64,000 bases of DNA from Gymnogyps californianus (GCF_018139145.2 NC_059471.1:214663494-214727493); one strand, 5' to 3'; positions 26,431-39,584 are shown, numbered from the stretch's first letter. Made by a program: numbers and translations. Notes: a model not told the origin generated them from the letters alone.

Positions 26431-29400
26431 CTCTTAGAAGTCTTTACTCCAGAATCAAGCTGATTCATGAGCACATCATTGCTCATGAAGAGATTCAATT
26501 CCAGACACTCAAATCTAAGTGCTTGAATTTGGAGCTGAACTCCCCCCAGACTGCAGAGATGTGAAGGTCTATGCATGTGTTATGTAGCTAAGCTTTCTTT
26601 TGTAGATAAGAGGGATATGGGGCACAGCTCAGTCATGGGACTCACCTGGACTCCAGCTGCTGATCCAGAAGTATGAAGGAATCCTAATGCAGGTGCCACA
26701 AAGATCTTAGGTTATCTTATTGCGTGGGTCACTGTGCTTAGGTAACTGGATTGAGACCAGGAGAACATATAGTCAGTAGTGACCAGCTGACCATGCGTAG
26801 GGATGCAAGCCAATTGCCTAAATAGGAGCACCTAGGGCAATTGAGCTGCCCTAAGTTATCCAAGATGTCAGCACAGGGCTGGTAAATATAATACAGGACC
26901 TACAAGAGACCTGTATCCATCCAGAGCAATAGCTGGAGGCCAGACGGGATGTGTCTAAAATGGCACGGGCCATGTGTGGCCTTTGACATCTGCTTTAGGG
27001 TGATGTTGAGTCACTCTTTTGGCTCTGCTGACTGCCTGCACTAAATCTCCATGGACTACAGTGGATGCCGAGTATCCATCAAACTCAGAGGTTGGCATTT
27101 GCACTCTGAAGTTGAACATCTGCATCTCTTAGGGCACGAGAAAGAGATGCATTATCTTCTTTTGCTCTCCATATTACATTTGTTTGCTTTTCCAGCACAG
27201 GTGGCTTGATCTTATTTCATCAAGATTTCTACGTGAAGAAAACAGTCTTCCCTGAAGCAAAAAAAAAGCTTCCCTCCAACACACAGACACATCCCCTCAA
27301 TGCTGATGTATGCTTTATGTCACGCAGTAAAATTCTCATGTGTCACTATTTACACATTAATACGAAGTACAGGATTAGGCTATAAAATGAACATGCTGAT
27401 TTCAGTTCCTTTTGTCAACAGGGATAAATTACACCATATATCAAGTAGTGGTAAAGCCTTGATGTAGAGCATTAATGGAACTGTCCTTTAATACCTAGGT
27501 ACCATGGCCCAGAGAGAATAAACATTAGTTTCTTGATCATACTGCATGCTTCTCAAAAAGCAACAGCTGGAAATTAGCAGAATTAATAGTGCTCAGAGTA
27601 AGAAATGTTAAACGAAACCACAGAGACAAAATGCAGACTGAGATTTTAATCATATTTTCAGCTGATTTTTTTTACTGTAGGATATGCAATCCCAAACCAA
27701 TCCAAGCAGGACTTGACATGAATCCCTGCCTGAGCCAGCCTTGAGCCACTGGCTCTTATCCACTGTCATATACATACTCCAGTCTAGTTCTGACACAGTA
27801 CTAGTTAGGAGTGAGTCAGACCCTTTCAGTACAAGGGTTTTTCAACAATTGTGGCTACGAAGGAAAAAACAGATGCATTACTCAGAGAATCAGGCTAAAC
27901 TACCACAAATTTACCATGGCGGATAATAGGATAAGAGCATGTACACCTTAAGGAATACACAGATCCAACATATGGTTCTGGCTCCAGTGTCACTGATGTT
28001 CAGGTATGAAATTGTCCTTTTCCATCTTGCTGAAGCTTCAAGTCCACATCTTAGACTTATTTCCGTTACCTGTTGGCTTTCCAACAGCTATTTCATTTCT
28101 TCTTAGAAACCTAGGAATAACGCTGGGAGCCCCAGCTGTTGGGAAGGATCATCCATCCAGGTTAAGATGAAGATGATAGCCTAAAGGATCAAAAGCTTTG
28201 GAATAAAGTGTTCCTATTGGCTACTAGGAAAATCAGTCTTTAAGGGAAAGCAAACCACACATATTATTAGTATTCAAATAAAGAAAAATAAAGCTAGCAT
28301 GTTTTTAAGAAAATTAGACAGAGCCTAGGAAGAACGTGTTCTCTTTTTCCCAATCTGAAGAGTAAGTGACTACAGATTTCGATAGTAGAATTTTTTGACC
28401 TATGAAATGCAGCACATCATATTTGTGGTACAGCTTTCCCTACAAAGTTCTCATTTTATATGATGATCATTAATATTCCATAGGCTTGTTCATATTGTAA
28501 TTAAATATATGGCAATACAAGGGGCACAACAGCTTTAAACTTACCACAAGCCTTGCCTGAAGTGCATGGATCCCTAGTTCATGCTATCTACTTTTGCTTC
28601 CATTTATATAAGAAAACATGACTATGCATCAAGGAACCTACCTATGCTGTCTTGCCACGACACCTATTTTTTGCTGCAACAGTGAGTTCACGCAACAGAG
28701 TTGAACAGATGGAGAAAAATCAAGAAGGTTGTCTTAAGTTAAGAAATAAGCATTACGTTAGGAAAAAACCTCTTTATGCTAATGCTGAGATTAGTTCCAC
28801 ACTCCACTGTGCACTTCGAGCCTCCTTTTCTTTGGGAACATCATTCAGGGATATTGCAAGTACCACCTTAGGCAAGACAAAGATGATCTATGTGAGGATA
28901 AAAGGAGATGTCATTCACTGAATAATGTTCTAAGAAACTGAAATCTTCTACCCTGAAGATCAGAGATGGTGACTCAGACCACCAGCCACCCCAACTGCAG
29001 ACCTGGATCACCCTTCACAAGTACTTTTGGTTTGAGGCTGGATCTGCTTTTCCTGGTCACACACTGCACCAAGCAATCCACGTTCAACTCAAATAACAGC
29101 TGAAGCTATGCAGCCCCTGGGGCCAAAACTACTTAAGGTAAATTGATTCCTGATGCAGCTTTCCTCTGCTCTTCTCTTTGTGCCTTCCTAGCATCTTTTA
29201 GAATTCAAATGCTTCCATTTGACACGATCTTTTCATCTTTTAGCAGGTGAGGCCCTGCTATTACAATCCTCTGCATGTTGTATAATTATTATAACAGCTC
29301 CCTTCGGGCTCAAGTCATTATAACTGTCATTTGATTAGCTTTTTGTCACTGAGTCTTTTAAAGAATGACTGCACCCTTCACACATAACGTATGTTAATTT

Positions 29401-32400
29401 ATTTCCACAAACATCCAAGTGTCTCTCCTCAGTTTGACAGTGACTTGATCAGGTTTTGTGTTTCTTTTGCACACACTCCCTTCTTCTAACTGATGACCAG
29501 ATGGAAATGATGATCCCATGCCTGATCACATTTTTGTTTATAATTTAGGCTTATCAACAGATCCAACACATGTATTTAACCTACACACCTGAATCAGCAT
29601 GGGTTCTTCAGACATCTGTATCATCATCAGATTGACATTTAACAATTAACGGTTTTCCTAGAAATTTTTTATTTGGAGGAAAAAAAAATTCCTCTTGCTC
29701 ATCTCTAAGCTACCTCGGTGACCTTTTACAGGACGCTTAAGTTTGCCATTGGCTTCGGTAAGTGTCTAACTCTTTCAGCTGCGTCTATCTGCTCTGATGG
29801 AGCCACTTCTGGAACATCTATAAGCAAACCACACTCCATTCCTACGTTATCTTCTATTATGGATGGTCTTAAAGTGATTCATATGTTTGAGAAATGCTGA
29901 TTTCACTTACGTTATCTTGATAATGGTTAACCCACTACACTCTGACCACAATACTAGTCACTTAAAAGTTGTATGATATTCCTTTATCTGTGTTTGATCT
30001 TATTCGTTAAACTAAGATGACAAGTCCATCACAGGTTTTAGGTTGCTCTGGGCTGCTGCCAGAAGTTCAAGGTGGTTCATATTCATATTTGCACTTCAGT
30101 TATTCCTATCTGGTAAAGCTTAGAAGAAAACCTCAGACAGAACCAGAATTAGCATCCTAGACTTCCCAAGAAGCCACAGAAAAGGTCTGTCTGAGTTGGA
30201 TGTGGGATGCTGGATTGGAGAAGCACTCGTTGCACCCCACATCAGCAGCGCTGTGCTGAGCCACGCTGTGTGCTGCACACATCCAGGCTGGCCTGAGCCT
30301 GGAAATCTCTACATGGTGACCTGCTTCCTTCCCTACAAACACAAGTTATTGACCTGTGGGAAGCAATTGCCAGGCCTGGGCCTACGGTCTGAGCTGTTGT
30401 GGTCATTCAATTTTATATAACATTTTCTATTCGAGCAGCTGTTACCAAGAACCATTCGGATTAGTTCCCTGATAGAAGAAAAATAAAAGAAACAGTACTA
30501 ACATCTTCCAACCGTCACTGCTCAGCCTCGCAGCCCAAGTCTCATACCATGACGTTGTGACAACCACAGTTCGGTAGAAAGATGATACAAAACTAACCGG
30601 ATGGTTTGGACATCTGGTTTCGTTTCCACCAAAGGAAAATAACTTGCAAAGTGAATCAGTGACTTTGGAGAGTCGGTAACTGACCAGCCACTAAAAAGTT
30701 GATGTTTCCCTCACAAATGGCCAGAATGGATTTGCTGCTTTGCTGTGTCCTGCACTGCCAGTGCCAACCCCCAGCATCACAAATACTCGTGTCTCGGGTT
30801 CATTTGCCGTTGGCTCAACAACGTGCAAGCTGCATCAGAAAGTGGGAAATGCAACAGGTACTTACAAAATGGTCCCTGCCGAATTTTCAAGCCCCCTAAG
30901 GGCTGAAGAAAATGGTTCCTTTAACTTTGCTCACTGACGTGGACGAGTGAGGTGGCAGTGGGGAGGGTTTTTGTGATCTGTTCGGCTACAGAACAAAAAT
31001 TGTGGCTGCTTCCTGTAAAGGAACAGTCTGCTGAGGCAAAACATGACGATCCGTGCCCACTTCAAATGCTGCGTGCTCCGTCCCGCAGCTTTTGTTTCAG
31101 AGACCCAACAGTAAGCTGGGTGGAAATAACTTTTTAAAAAGTGCTAATTTTGTTTTCATTGACATATTTACGAGCAAACCTTGTCTGCATATCAGGCATC
31201 TCAACCGGTTACCACGATTTGCTGTCTAAAGAAAACTTTGAGGATAGGACCTGTCCTTCCCTCTGTGTCCTGGGTCATGCAGAGTCCCAATAAAGGAACC
31301 AAGTACAGGGAATGACCTAAAAGAGGCCCTAGAAAGCCAAGAAGACATGCAATGCTATACCTGTAGCAGTGAGTTAAATGGGTCAGGACACCTTCTCTGG
31401 CCCCAAGACCATTGGCATGGCCTGTCTGGTGTCTAAGCCAAGACAGACACATAAAACCAGACCAACCTCTCACATGTTAGGCCAGCATGGAGAAGGTACA
31501 TTTGGGACAGTGAACAGGTCTGCGCAGAGCTGGTGGTTACGGACCGTGGTGGGAAGGATGCTCTTCTAGTCTATGTGCCAAAATAATTACAGAAAGAGCG
31601 TGCCCGTGTGCCTCTTCCCCATGATGAAAAGTGATTGTATGCCAGACCATGCTTATTTACCACACTCTGCTTTGGTTCATCAAGGAGTTGAATTTCACTC
31701 ATAAAAAAAAAAAAGAAAAACTGAACATTCTTTTTTCTTAAAAGCACAAACAGAAAGTCTGATTTTCAGGGAGCTGCTTTGCTCCTGTTGTCTGTCTTGC
31801 TCCTCCAGAGCTGCAGGCCATACATCAGGGAGGGTTGATGCTCAGCCCCTGCTCTGCCGCGATCAAGGGGAGACCCCTGAAACCCTCAAGATGGAAAAGC
31901 TTGCAAGTATCCTTCTGCAGGAGGCAAATAGCTGCATTTGGGTGTTACATTTTTCCACCTCAAACCAACCCTCGGTGGGCCCAGCAGATAAAGCTTTGCC
32001 GCAAGCTATGATACAGCTCGTGTGACAATTTTTTCTTCTGAGGACTCGAATGCAAACGTTTGACACGTGTCTGGTTTTCTAACCACAGAGACAATATCTT
32101 CTTCCTCTGGGCTCCGTGGGGAGGCAGAGGCTGGAGGGTTTCTCACTCTTCCCTCACCTCCCCTGACTCATTCATCCTCAGAGATGCCCAGGCAACAGGA
32201 AAATAAACTAGAGCAGAAACCTACCGAGCAGTTAGTCTGTGGTCTCCCAACCAGTCCCAGCTACATCTTGGGGCCTTGGTCCATGGGGCTCTACAGTTTT
32301 CCCAGGCACAGCTGCCCCAAGTCCCAGTGAATCCACAGCTGAGCTCTATCTGCTGATTCCCATCTTCTCTCCCATGCCTTCGGCCCAGGGAAACATAACG

Positions 32401-35194
32401 CAGAGCGAGAAAGGCTATTGGGGTCTGATAGGTGCTACTGAATCATCAAAAACAGGGTAGAAGGAAAACAATAAAAATGTGTACCCATACATCTATTCTT
32501 TTTTTTACTTGCCACAGGAAATAGGCATCAAAGGGCTGTTCTGAGGCACCCAGAGTGAAAGGTGAAGCAGAGCTGCTCTCATAACCAATGCACTTTGTGA
32601 TTCATGATCTTTTGCTTTTCCTAGAAGGAAAATCAAAGATTATGGTATTTGTTTATGAGGAAGCTAAAGAAGAACCACCCTCACGGAGGCCTGGTCAGAG
32701 GATTTCAACCCTGTGGAAAAGTCTGTGATTCAGAGCCTTCCTCAGACCTGAGGAGATCCCAATCCATTGCTCCAGATGTCCAGGAGAGGCACTGGCCCAT
32801 TAGGCTACAAGCAGCATATGGGAAGAGGGGCAGGATGCCTTCCTGCCCCTGCAGCTGATGCTGGACCACAGCACAGCATCCCATCTTAAACTCTTCCATG
32901 GAGAGAAGCAGTAGTTTAAACTCTCTCTGACTAGCAAAGCAGCCCAGATCATTTATTGCCTGCAAGGACTCAGCAACCACTAAGCTGACATGCCCAAATC
33001 GGCTGTGGTCATACCACGCAACCAGCTCTTGCATGCTCCTTGCACAAAGATGTCAGATATTTCAGTTGGCTCTGGGAATCATGCTCCCAAGGGAGTCTTG
33101 CAGAGTAGAAATGAGAGATCACCATCACAGGAGGGACACTGACTCTCAGGCCCAGGCCCAGGCCCAGGTCCCTCTGCAGCCACCATGCCAGGTGGTACCG
33201 GTTCAGCCTAATGCCGAGTAGGATGAGAAGTAGTGACTGAGTCTGGTGGGGTGGGTTAGCAGAAGACAGGAGATGGGCTCTGGCTGATGAGTGGGAGTGT
33301 GTGAGGAAGAGAATGAAAGGAAAAGTTGGGATGGTCAGAAGTACTTAGCAACTTGGGCAGAATTCAACAAAGAAACTCATCCCTCAAAAACGAGGAGTAA
33401 AAATGTTAAGATGTTTTACTTCTGCTTTTCCAAAATGAAACATTGGGACTTCAAGCAGCCTGTTTCCTCTGAAGAGTGGAGCTAACTGTGAACACTAACA
33501 GGCAGGGGGTTAAATACAGGGGAAATAAAAGAAACCGCTGAACCTGGGGAGGAACAAAACATTTCAGCCTGACTTAAAGCGACCTTCTCTGGGTTGCTTT
33601 ATTGGTTTCCAGAGAATGCCTTCCTCCTCTGAAATCCTCTCTCACTCCCCTCCCGTATTTTTATTTTATTAATTTCAGCTACTGAGCCCAGAAGTTTATG
33701 ACTGCCTTATCTCTGTCCACATCTTAACTCAACTCGAGCTCCTTTTCTTTGCTGCTGGAGAGACAGGAGAGCAGCTGGGAGGTGAAAGTCCTCCTGCACC
33801 CAAGCCTCAGTTCTCAGAGAGTTCAGGCGGGGGAGCAGCCCCCAGCACCACCGGAACGGTACCCCACTTGCTTGGGTGGAGGGAGGGCTGGGGTTGGTTG
33901 TGGTTTCGTTCAGTGTGGTGCAGAGCCCTGCTCCTCGCTGCTGCACCGTGTCACCACGAGCTGTGGGATGAGGAGATGCTTTGGAGAGTCACAGAGTTTG
34001 CCCGGGATGCTTTGGCAAACATCATGACTTTGGAAAGCAGGTTATGGTGCAAAAGAGATATGGCTTATCTGCGGCAATCAGAAGGAACCAGGGACAAGAC
34101 AGCTCTGAGAGGTCCTTGGAAGATATTTGTTCAGTAGTGACTTGGAGCTAAGTAATCCAGCAAAGGTCTACCAACTTCAGGTCCTGGCTACGACTGTACT
34201 CCTGGATCCACCAGGGTCATAACAAAACCTGTTAGAAACACAGTTCTGCACATATTCCTTTCCCAGACCCCTGTGTTCATAATAGCAATAGAAGAGTAAC
34301 AACAGTCAGTGCTAACAGAAAGCAGAACTTTAAACGATGAGAAGTATTCATTAACTATCGAGGTTTGGTTAAGCAGTTCAGCGAGATTCTGGAGTCACTG
34401 GCCTTTCAGATCTCCTGTGCAATAACTACGCTGTTGTTGTTGGCAATATGGGTAAATACTTGTATTGCAAGAGGCTAATGCACGTAGTTCTCCTCATGGG
34501 ATGTGGTGAATATTGAAAGGTTGCTGGTATGCAAAAAGCAACCAGAAAAACTGGTGGAAGAAAAGTCCATAAAGAGGTATTGAATATAAAGCCACAACTG
34601 CAGGAAGTCTACGAACAGCAAGTCTTGCTCTGACCTACTACTCGTTTGACTTGAACTCTTGTTCTCATGCACCTTCTTGGAAGTAGTTATGGCCATGTTA
34701 TCTGTATTGCTTCTGGGCAGGTAATACTGGCACTCTATAATAAATCTGTTCAATTTCTGAAAAGTTTTGTGAAGGCTTGCATCCCGTGTTGGTTAGATAC
34801 CATTACAGGCTAACGCTCTAGTTGGTTATTCCAGCTGCCTGATCATGTCTGTGGAGACATTTGGATACGGCCTCAAGAATGAGGTGATTTACTGACATGT
34901 TTATTTTTCACAGGTGTTCACCTAATCTAATATCACTGTTCCACAGGATTTATGTAGGCATGTGTAACACTCTCGAAATCAAATAGCCATCCACATAAAA
35001 CCTGTGGTACCCTTACATGGGATGCTTCTAGGTAGTACCTGGCCCCACAGACAACCCAAAACTGCAGGCAGGGATGGAAACATCAGTTACCACTAGTGTT
35101 GATGGCACTGGAAACCCCTTACTACATCCCCAGCTGTGCATGGGGCTTCATGATGTCAAGTTCTGGTGCCACAGTTCTGGCTGTGCTCTGAGGG
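26431..35194. other. Long non-coding stretch
   Basis: Nearly 9 kb without a supportable gene. Around 26690-26880 the words GTGCC, CTTAGGTAACTGG and GCCTAAATAGGAGCACCTAG resemble a decayed ancient repeat. Around 29210-29420 there is an AT-rich patch with TATAATTATTATAA and TTTGATTAGC that could be regulatory. The rest shows nothing I recognise. Open frames reach 109 codons without domains. Confidence 0.45.
33149..33169. repeat. (AGGCCC)n short tandem repeat
   Basis: About three and a half copies of a CAGGCC hexamer. Likely a small slippage product. Confidence 0.8.
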
Positions 35195-35640
35195 AATTGT
35201 CTCCCAGTTTTTCCTTAATGCATCCTAACCTCATTGTCAAGGGTTAATCCTTAATCTGCCAATACTTTCTCTTTCTGACTTTTTAGTTCTTGATTACCAT
35301 CACACTCTGATCTCCTATCAAGGGATCTAGCCTCCCACAAAGCAAGAATTTCTCTTCAATCTTAGATCGGTCATAAAGTCTTCTATGTTTTCAGCTTCTT
35401 TTGATAATAGCTGTTGTAAAGCATCACTCTCATATGTGTCATCTTGATGTGGAGTGCAGTACTCCTTCCATCCCTCCTGCATGCTTTCATAGTTAACTTC
35501 CTCTGTCTGAGTTAGCTGAAAAACATTAAAAGCATAAAGTGTTTTACAGCCAGCTGCTGTCAAAAATAAAGCAACCTTCTGACTGTTTTCCTTTCTGTGG
35601 CATGCTTGACGTGGTGATACAAAATGAAGCAGTGGCTCTC
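35195..35640 (-). pseudogene. Ty3/Gypsy gag-like relic, broken
   Basis: A 79-codon open frame (35563-35327) contains EYCTP, then EAENIEDFMTDLRLKRNSC. This spacing and wording (a KxEEYCxP block, then ExxxxFxTxLRxLxxxC) is that of the capsid region of Ty3/Gypsy-type retrotransposon Gag. In-frame upstream residues to about 35640 (QKVALFLTAAGCKTLY) extend the match. Downstream the similarity continues only after a frame change near 35335 (LDPLIGDQ), and two stop codons then interrupt it. So the copy carries at least one frameshift and several stops and cannot make a full Gag. No zinc knuckle, protease or reverse transcriptase follows directly. A domesticated gag-derived gene is the alternative, but the breaks argue against it. 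In a living cell Gag would form the particle shell of the element. Confidence 0.6.
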
Positions 35641-37314
35641 CTCTCTCCCTAAAGGTGCAGTTCGTTTAGGGTTTATAACCAGGCTCATCTTCCAGGCAGT
35701 GTATTACTATTTTTCATTAGTTTAGTTTACTCCTCATACCATGAAGTGTTCATTAATCACTCCCAAGGAGCGTGCCAGGGCCCCACTTTCTTCAGGACCT
35801 GAGTTTCAATTATTTTGCATTCTGCAACTAGGGTACTTTCACACATGAGGATTACTGTGCAGGAGCATGTTATCATACATTAGCTGCTCCTGATTAATTG
35901 CCTGTGTTTCTATGTTTTTCAGTTCGTGGTAGCTTGCCATACAGGAGCTTGCCAAATGCAAAGCTCTTTGTTCCCTTTATTTAGGGGTCAGGTAACTGAA
36001 GCTACCTGAGGTGTCTTGCTCATACCTGGCGGTTTTCAGTAAATGTGAAGTGGTTACATCTCCGTGTTCATCCTAGTATGCAAAGAATATTGCTTCCAGG
36101 GTAATGGCTCCCATTGTTGGTGAAAAAATGTGTAAAAGTCACTTGGCGTATTGATTGGCTTGTTACTGTTTTGTGAAATGAGATTCATGACTTCTGTTGC
36201 TATGTATAATACACATGTACATGAGATCGCCGCTGGAATAACATTTAAGCTGCCTGCCAGCCCTCTCAGCCAATAAATCAAGGCCTGAAAAGCTCTAGAA
36301 AGTTTGCAAAGCTGAGGAGAGAGTTTCATTGCTTCAGGCATCTTCCAGTTCCTCAGTCCCCGCAGAGTTAATCTTCACAAGGATTCATCCCCAGCACATT
36401 GCCCAAGATCTGATAAGCTGTCAGCGTTTTGGGAAGTTTCATTTTTGGGTACTCAGCACAAGAATTTTAAGAAAGCCTCACCTTCAGGGGATGTCACTCA
36501 GTCTTTTTTGAAGTTTGTCCCTATCATACACTTTCCATGTGGGCACAAAAACCCATCAGCAGCTCCAAAGGATTTCTGGAAGTCCTGTCCTAAGAGGACT
36601 GCTTCGGTTTCCTTCTTCTTGTCTTGAATTTCCAGGGTTTGAACTCTGGCTCTCCAGGCATGTTCAGCATGAATTAGTTTGACTTCAGGTGAACATGTCT
36701 CTGACATTTCATGGCCAATCTATTTCAATGTCAATTTAAATATGACCTCAGTGCTGGTGATCATGTCTATTTAATGTTGCTACTTCCTCTCTAGTGCCCA
36801 TCTTTCTGAAACAGAACACCACCCATGATATTAAGATCAAAAGGGAGAAACTCTTTCTTATCGTCAGGAGAGAAACTTTATAAAGTTCAGTAAGCAAATG
36901 AGTCGTTTACATACCGAAAGAGATTTTTCATGCACTGCCCCTTTTTCCCATTGCACTTTTGAAACTGCATATTGTAACCAGTCTTGGGATTTTGAACCCA
37001 GGATTAACTGCTCACAGGCTAACAGCAAACTTTTGCTAAGCTAGCCGTTATTAAAACTTTTTTTTCTACAACGTCCAAAAGTACAGACAGACTTCTAACA
37101 CCTTTTGTTTTCTATGCCATTGTTTGGTCTGTGACTCAGATGCATAATTTCCATTAAATGCAATGATGTGGGTTGAAACCTTATGTAGCCCACTGAAATT
37201 CACTGTGTTTCTCATTTACGGTAATTGCTCTTATTTGTGCTGTACAAAAATATTTACAGAAAAATACAAAGCTAGACTCATAGGTGGTGTAAGTGTGTGT
37301 TCAGAGAAATGATA
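35641..37314. other. Non-coding, possible protease-like scrap
   Basis: No gene is supported. A minus-strand frame at 36498-36707 contains AVLLGQDFQKSFGA, which resembles the C-terminal ILGxDFLxxFG block of retrotransposon aspartic proteases. No catalytic DTG/DSG is visible. It lies upstream of the gag relic in the minus orientation, which is the wrong order for one element. Confidence 0.35.
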
Positions 37315-37675
37315 GAATCACAGTAAAATAGGATCTCAAGAGACCACCTCCTTCATCATCTGTCCCAGAGTGCGATCAACCCTACCTATTTCAATTCTCT
37401 ATATAAGTTTGCTTAATTCCTCCATTAAAATGGCCCACAAGTTTTTGTACATGTGCAAGTTCACCTGACTTTTGTCCTTAAAACCTCAGGTGATGGAGCC
37501 TCTGCAACGCGCCTGCGGCAACCTGTTCAGAGCTTCTTGGTCACAGCTGATGAAGCATTATCCCCAATGTCTGCCCTAATGGGCCCCTGTTGCAGTTTAA
37601 ACCCATTATTTCCAGTCCTGTTCCTATCACTGGAGCCAGTGAACACATATCACAGCAAATGCCCTTCAGTATTTT
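37315..37675 (-). repeat. Old CR1 LINE 3' fragment
   Basis: On the plus strand it begins ATGATAGAATCAC and continues AGGATCTCAAGAGACCACCT. It then runs through GATGGAGCCTCTGCAACGCG and CCTGTTCAGAGC, the reverse complement of a CR1 3' region. It is diverged, with small gaps. Confidence 0.7.
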
Positions 37676-37984
37676 AGGGTTATAATTGCCTTCAGTGTGG
37701 ATCCTTTTTTACAAAGGAAGAATATATAATAAGGCACTACTTTTTCCCCATAAGTGCTTAATATCAAAAAAGGGAAAGGAAGGAGAGAGAAAGTGATACT
37801 CCAAGAATGCCAGAACACTGAAAGACAGCAAGGTAGTGTACTACACACTACCCCATATTACTTCTTATTTAATTAATAGCTCCATCCTGCAAACACTTGA
37901 ACAATTTTATTCCAGTATGCTTGTGGATACATAAATATTGGCAACATTCATTCACAGAAACATCTTTCTTCCTTTTTAAAGATT

Positions 37985-39162
37985 ATAGAATCATAGAATC
38001 ATATAATCGTTTAGGTTGTAAAAGACCTTTAAGATCATCAAGTCCAACCGTTAACCTAGCACTGCCAAGTCCACCACAAAACCATGTCCCTAAGTGCCAC
38101 GTCTACACGTCTTTCAAATCCCTCCAGGGACGGTGACTCCACCACTTCCCTGGGCAGCCTGTTCCAATGCTTGACAATGCTTTTGGTGAAGAAATTTTTC
38201 CTAATATCCAATCTAAACCTCCCCTGGCACAACCTGAGGCCGTTTCCTCTCGTCCTATCACTTGTTACTTGGGAGAAGAGACCGACCCCCACCTCACTAC
38301 AACCTCCTTTCAGGTAGCTGTAGAGAGCCATAAGGTCTCCCCTCAGCCTCCTTTTCTCCAGACTAAACAACCCCAGTTCCCTCAGCAGCTCCTCATAAGG
38401 CTTGTGCTCTAGACCCTTCACCAGCTTCATTGCCCTTCTTTGGACACGCTCCAGCACCTCAAGGTCTTTCTTGTAGTGAGGGGCCCAAAACTGAACACAG
38501 TGTTCGAGGTGCGGCCTCACCAGGGCCGAGTACAGGGGGACAATCACTTCCCTAGTCCTGCTGGCCACGCTATTTCTGGTACAAGCCAGGATGCTATTGG
38601 CCTTCTTGGCCACCTGGACACACTGCCGACCAACACCCCCAGGTACTTTTCTGCCGGGCAGCTTTCCAGCCACTCTTCCCCAAGCCTGTAGCGTTGCATG
38701 GGGTTGTTGTGACCCAAGTGCAGGACCTGGTGCTTAGCCTTGTTGAACCTCATACAATTGGCCTCGGCCCATCGATCCAGCCTGTCCAGATCCCTCTGTA
38801 GAGCCTTCCTACCCTCAAGGAGATCAACACTCCCGCTCAACTTGGTGTTGTCTGCAAATTTACTGAGGGTGCACTCGATCCCCTCATCCAGATCATTGAT
38901 AAAGATATTAAACAGAACTGGCCCCAGCACTGAGCCCTGGGGAACACCACTTGTGACCAGCCACCAACTGGGTTTAACTCCATTCACCACCACTCTTTGG
39001 GCTCGGCCATTCAGCCAGTTTTTTACCCAGCGAAGAGTACACCCATCCAAGCCATGAGCAGCCAGTTTCTCCAGGAGGATGCTATGGGAAACAGTGTCAA
39101 AGGCTTTACTAAAGTCTAGGTAGACAACATCCACAGCCTTTCCCTCATCCACTAAGCTGTGA
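37985..39162 (-). mobile_element. CR1 LINE, 5'-truncated, best preserved copy
   Basis: A CR1 non-LTR retrotransposon in reverse orientation. Its 3' tail, ATAGAATCATAGAATCAT on the plus strand, is at 37985. Upstream (higher coordinates) it has a 3' untranslated part and the C-terminal half of the reverse transcriptase. It stops at about 39162, inside the polymerase domain, as expected for 5' truncation during target-primed reverse transcription. No clear target duplication was seen, which is usual for CR1. Compared with neighbouring CR1 scraps it is well preserved, so it is probably one of the younger insertions in the window. Confidence 0.93.
38056..39152 (-). pseudogene. CR1 reverse transcriptase, C-terminal part, inactive
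   Basis: The first frame (39152-38544) carries motif A ([11 protein letters not shown]), motif B ([16 protein letters not shown]) and motif C as [10 protein letters not shown], where active CR1 has FADD. The second Asp of the catalytic pair is Asn here, which would abolish metal binding. Near 38645 the match moves to another frame (38673-38056), which continues [40 protein letters not shown] and [19 protein letters not shown] to the C-terminus. A stretch of roughly six to nine residues usual in CR1 between LGVLV and QC is shortened at the junction, so a small deletion caused the shift. The N-terminal endonuclease and first part of the polymerase are missing. In an intact element the protein nicks DNA and copies its own RNA into the break. 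Confidence 0.9.
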
Positions 39163-39525
39163 TGTTCATGGGCTCTAGGCCTGATTTATAAGTCCAAACA
39201 GCTGAAGTCTGAATTAATCCTCATATTTCTGTAGAAATATGCTGGAAAAAAGCCTTTCCTTGAATTATTGCATTAAAAAAAAATAAGAAGAATATCCACA
39301 CTTATTCAAAAACCTACATGAGTAATAGATTACCAGAATGTGCCATTGTCCAGTCAATTTTAGAGATTGCATCATCTGTTTTATTTCGGTATGTCATACT
39401 GTCAAACAATCTTCAAAAATTTCACGTTTGAGATCTGCCTCAAACATAAATTCTCTTTAAGTGGTGCATTTCAGGAGCCTGTCAAAAAAAACAGGGTCCA
39501 ATGTGTTCTAGTGAAATTCAAAAGA

Positions 39526-39584
39526 ATGTACACATACATACACATGCATACACGCATATACGTGTGTGTGTGCATATATATATA
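39526..39584. repeat. 59-bp alternating purine-pyrimidine tract
   Basis: Every base from 39526 to 39584 alternates purine and pyrimidine: AC/AT steps, a CGTGTGTGTGTGC core at 39561-39573 and a final (AT)n. Such tracts favour Z-DNA under negative supercoiling. It lies 0.4 kb beyond the truncated 5' end of the CR1. Confidence 0.9.
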
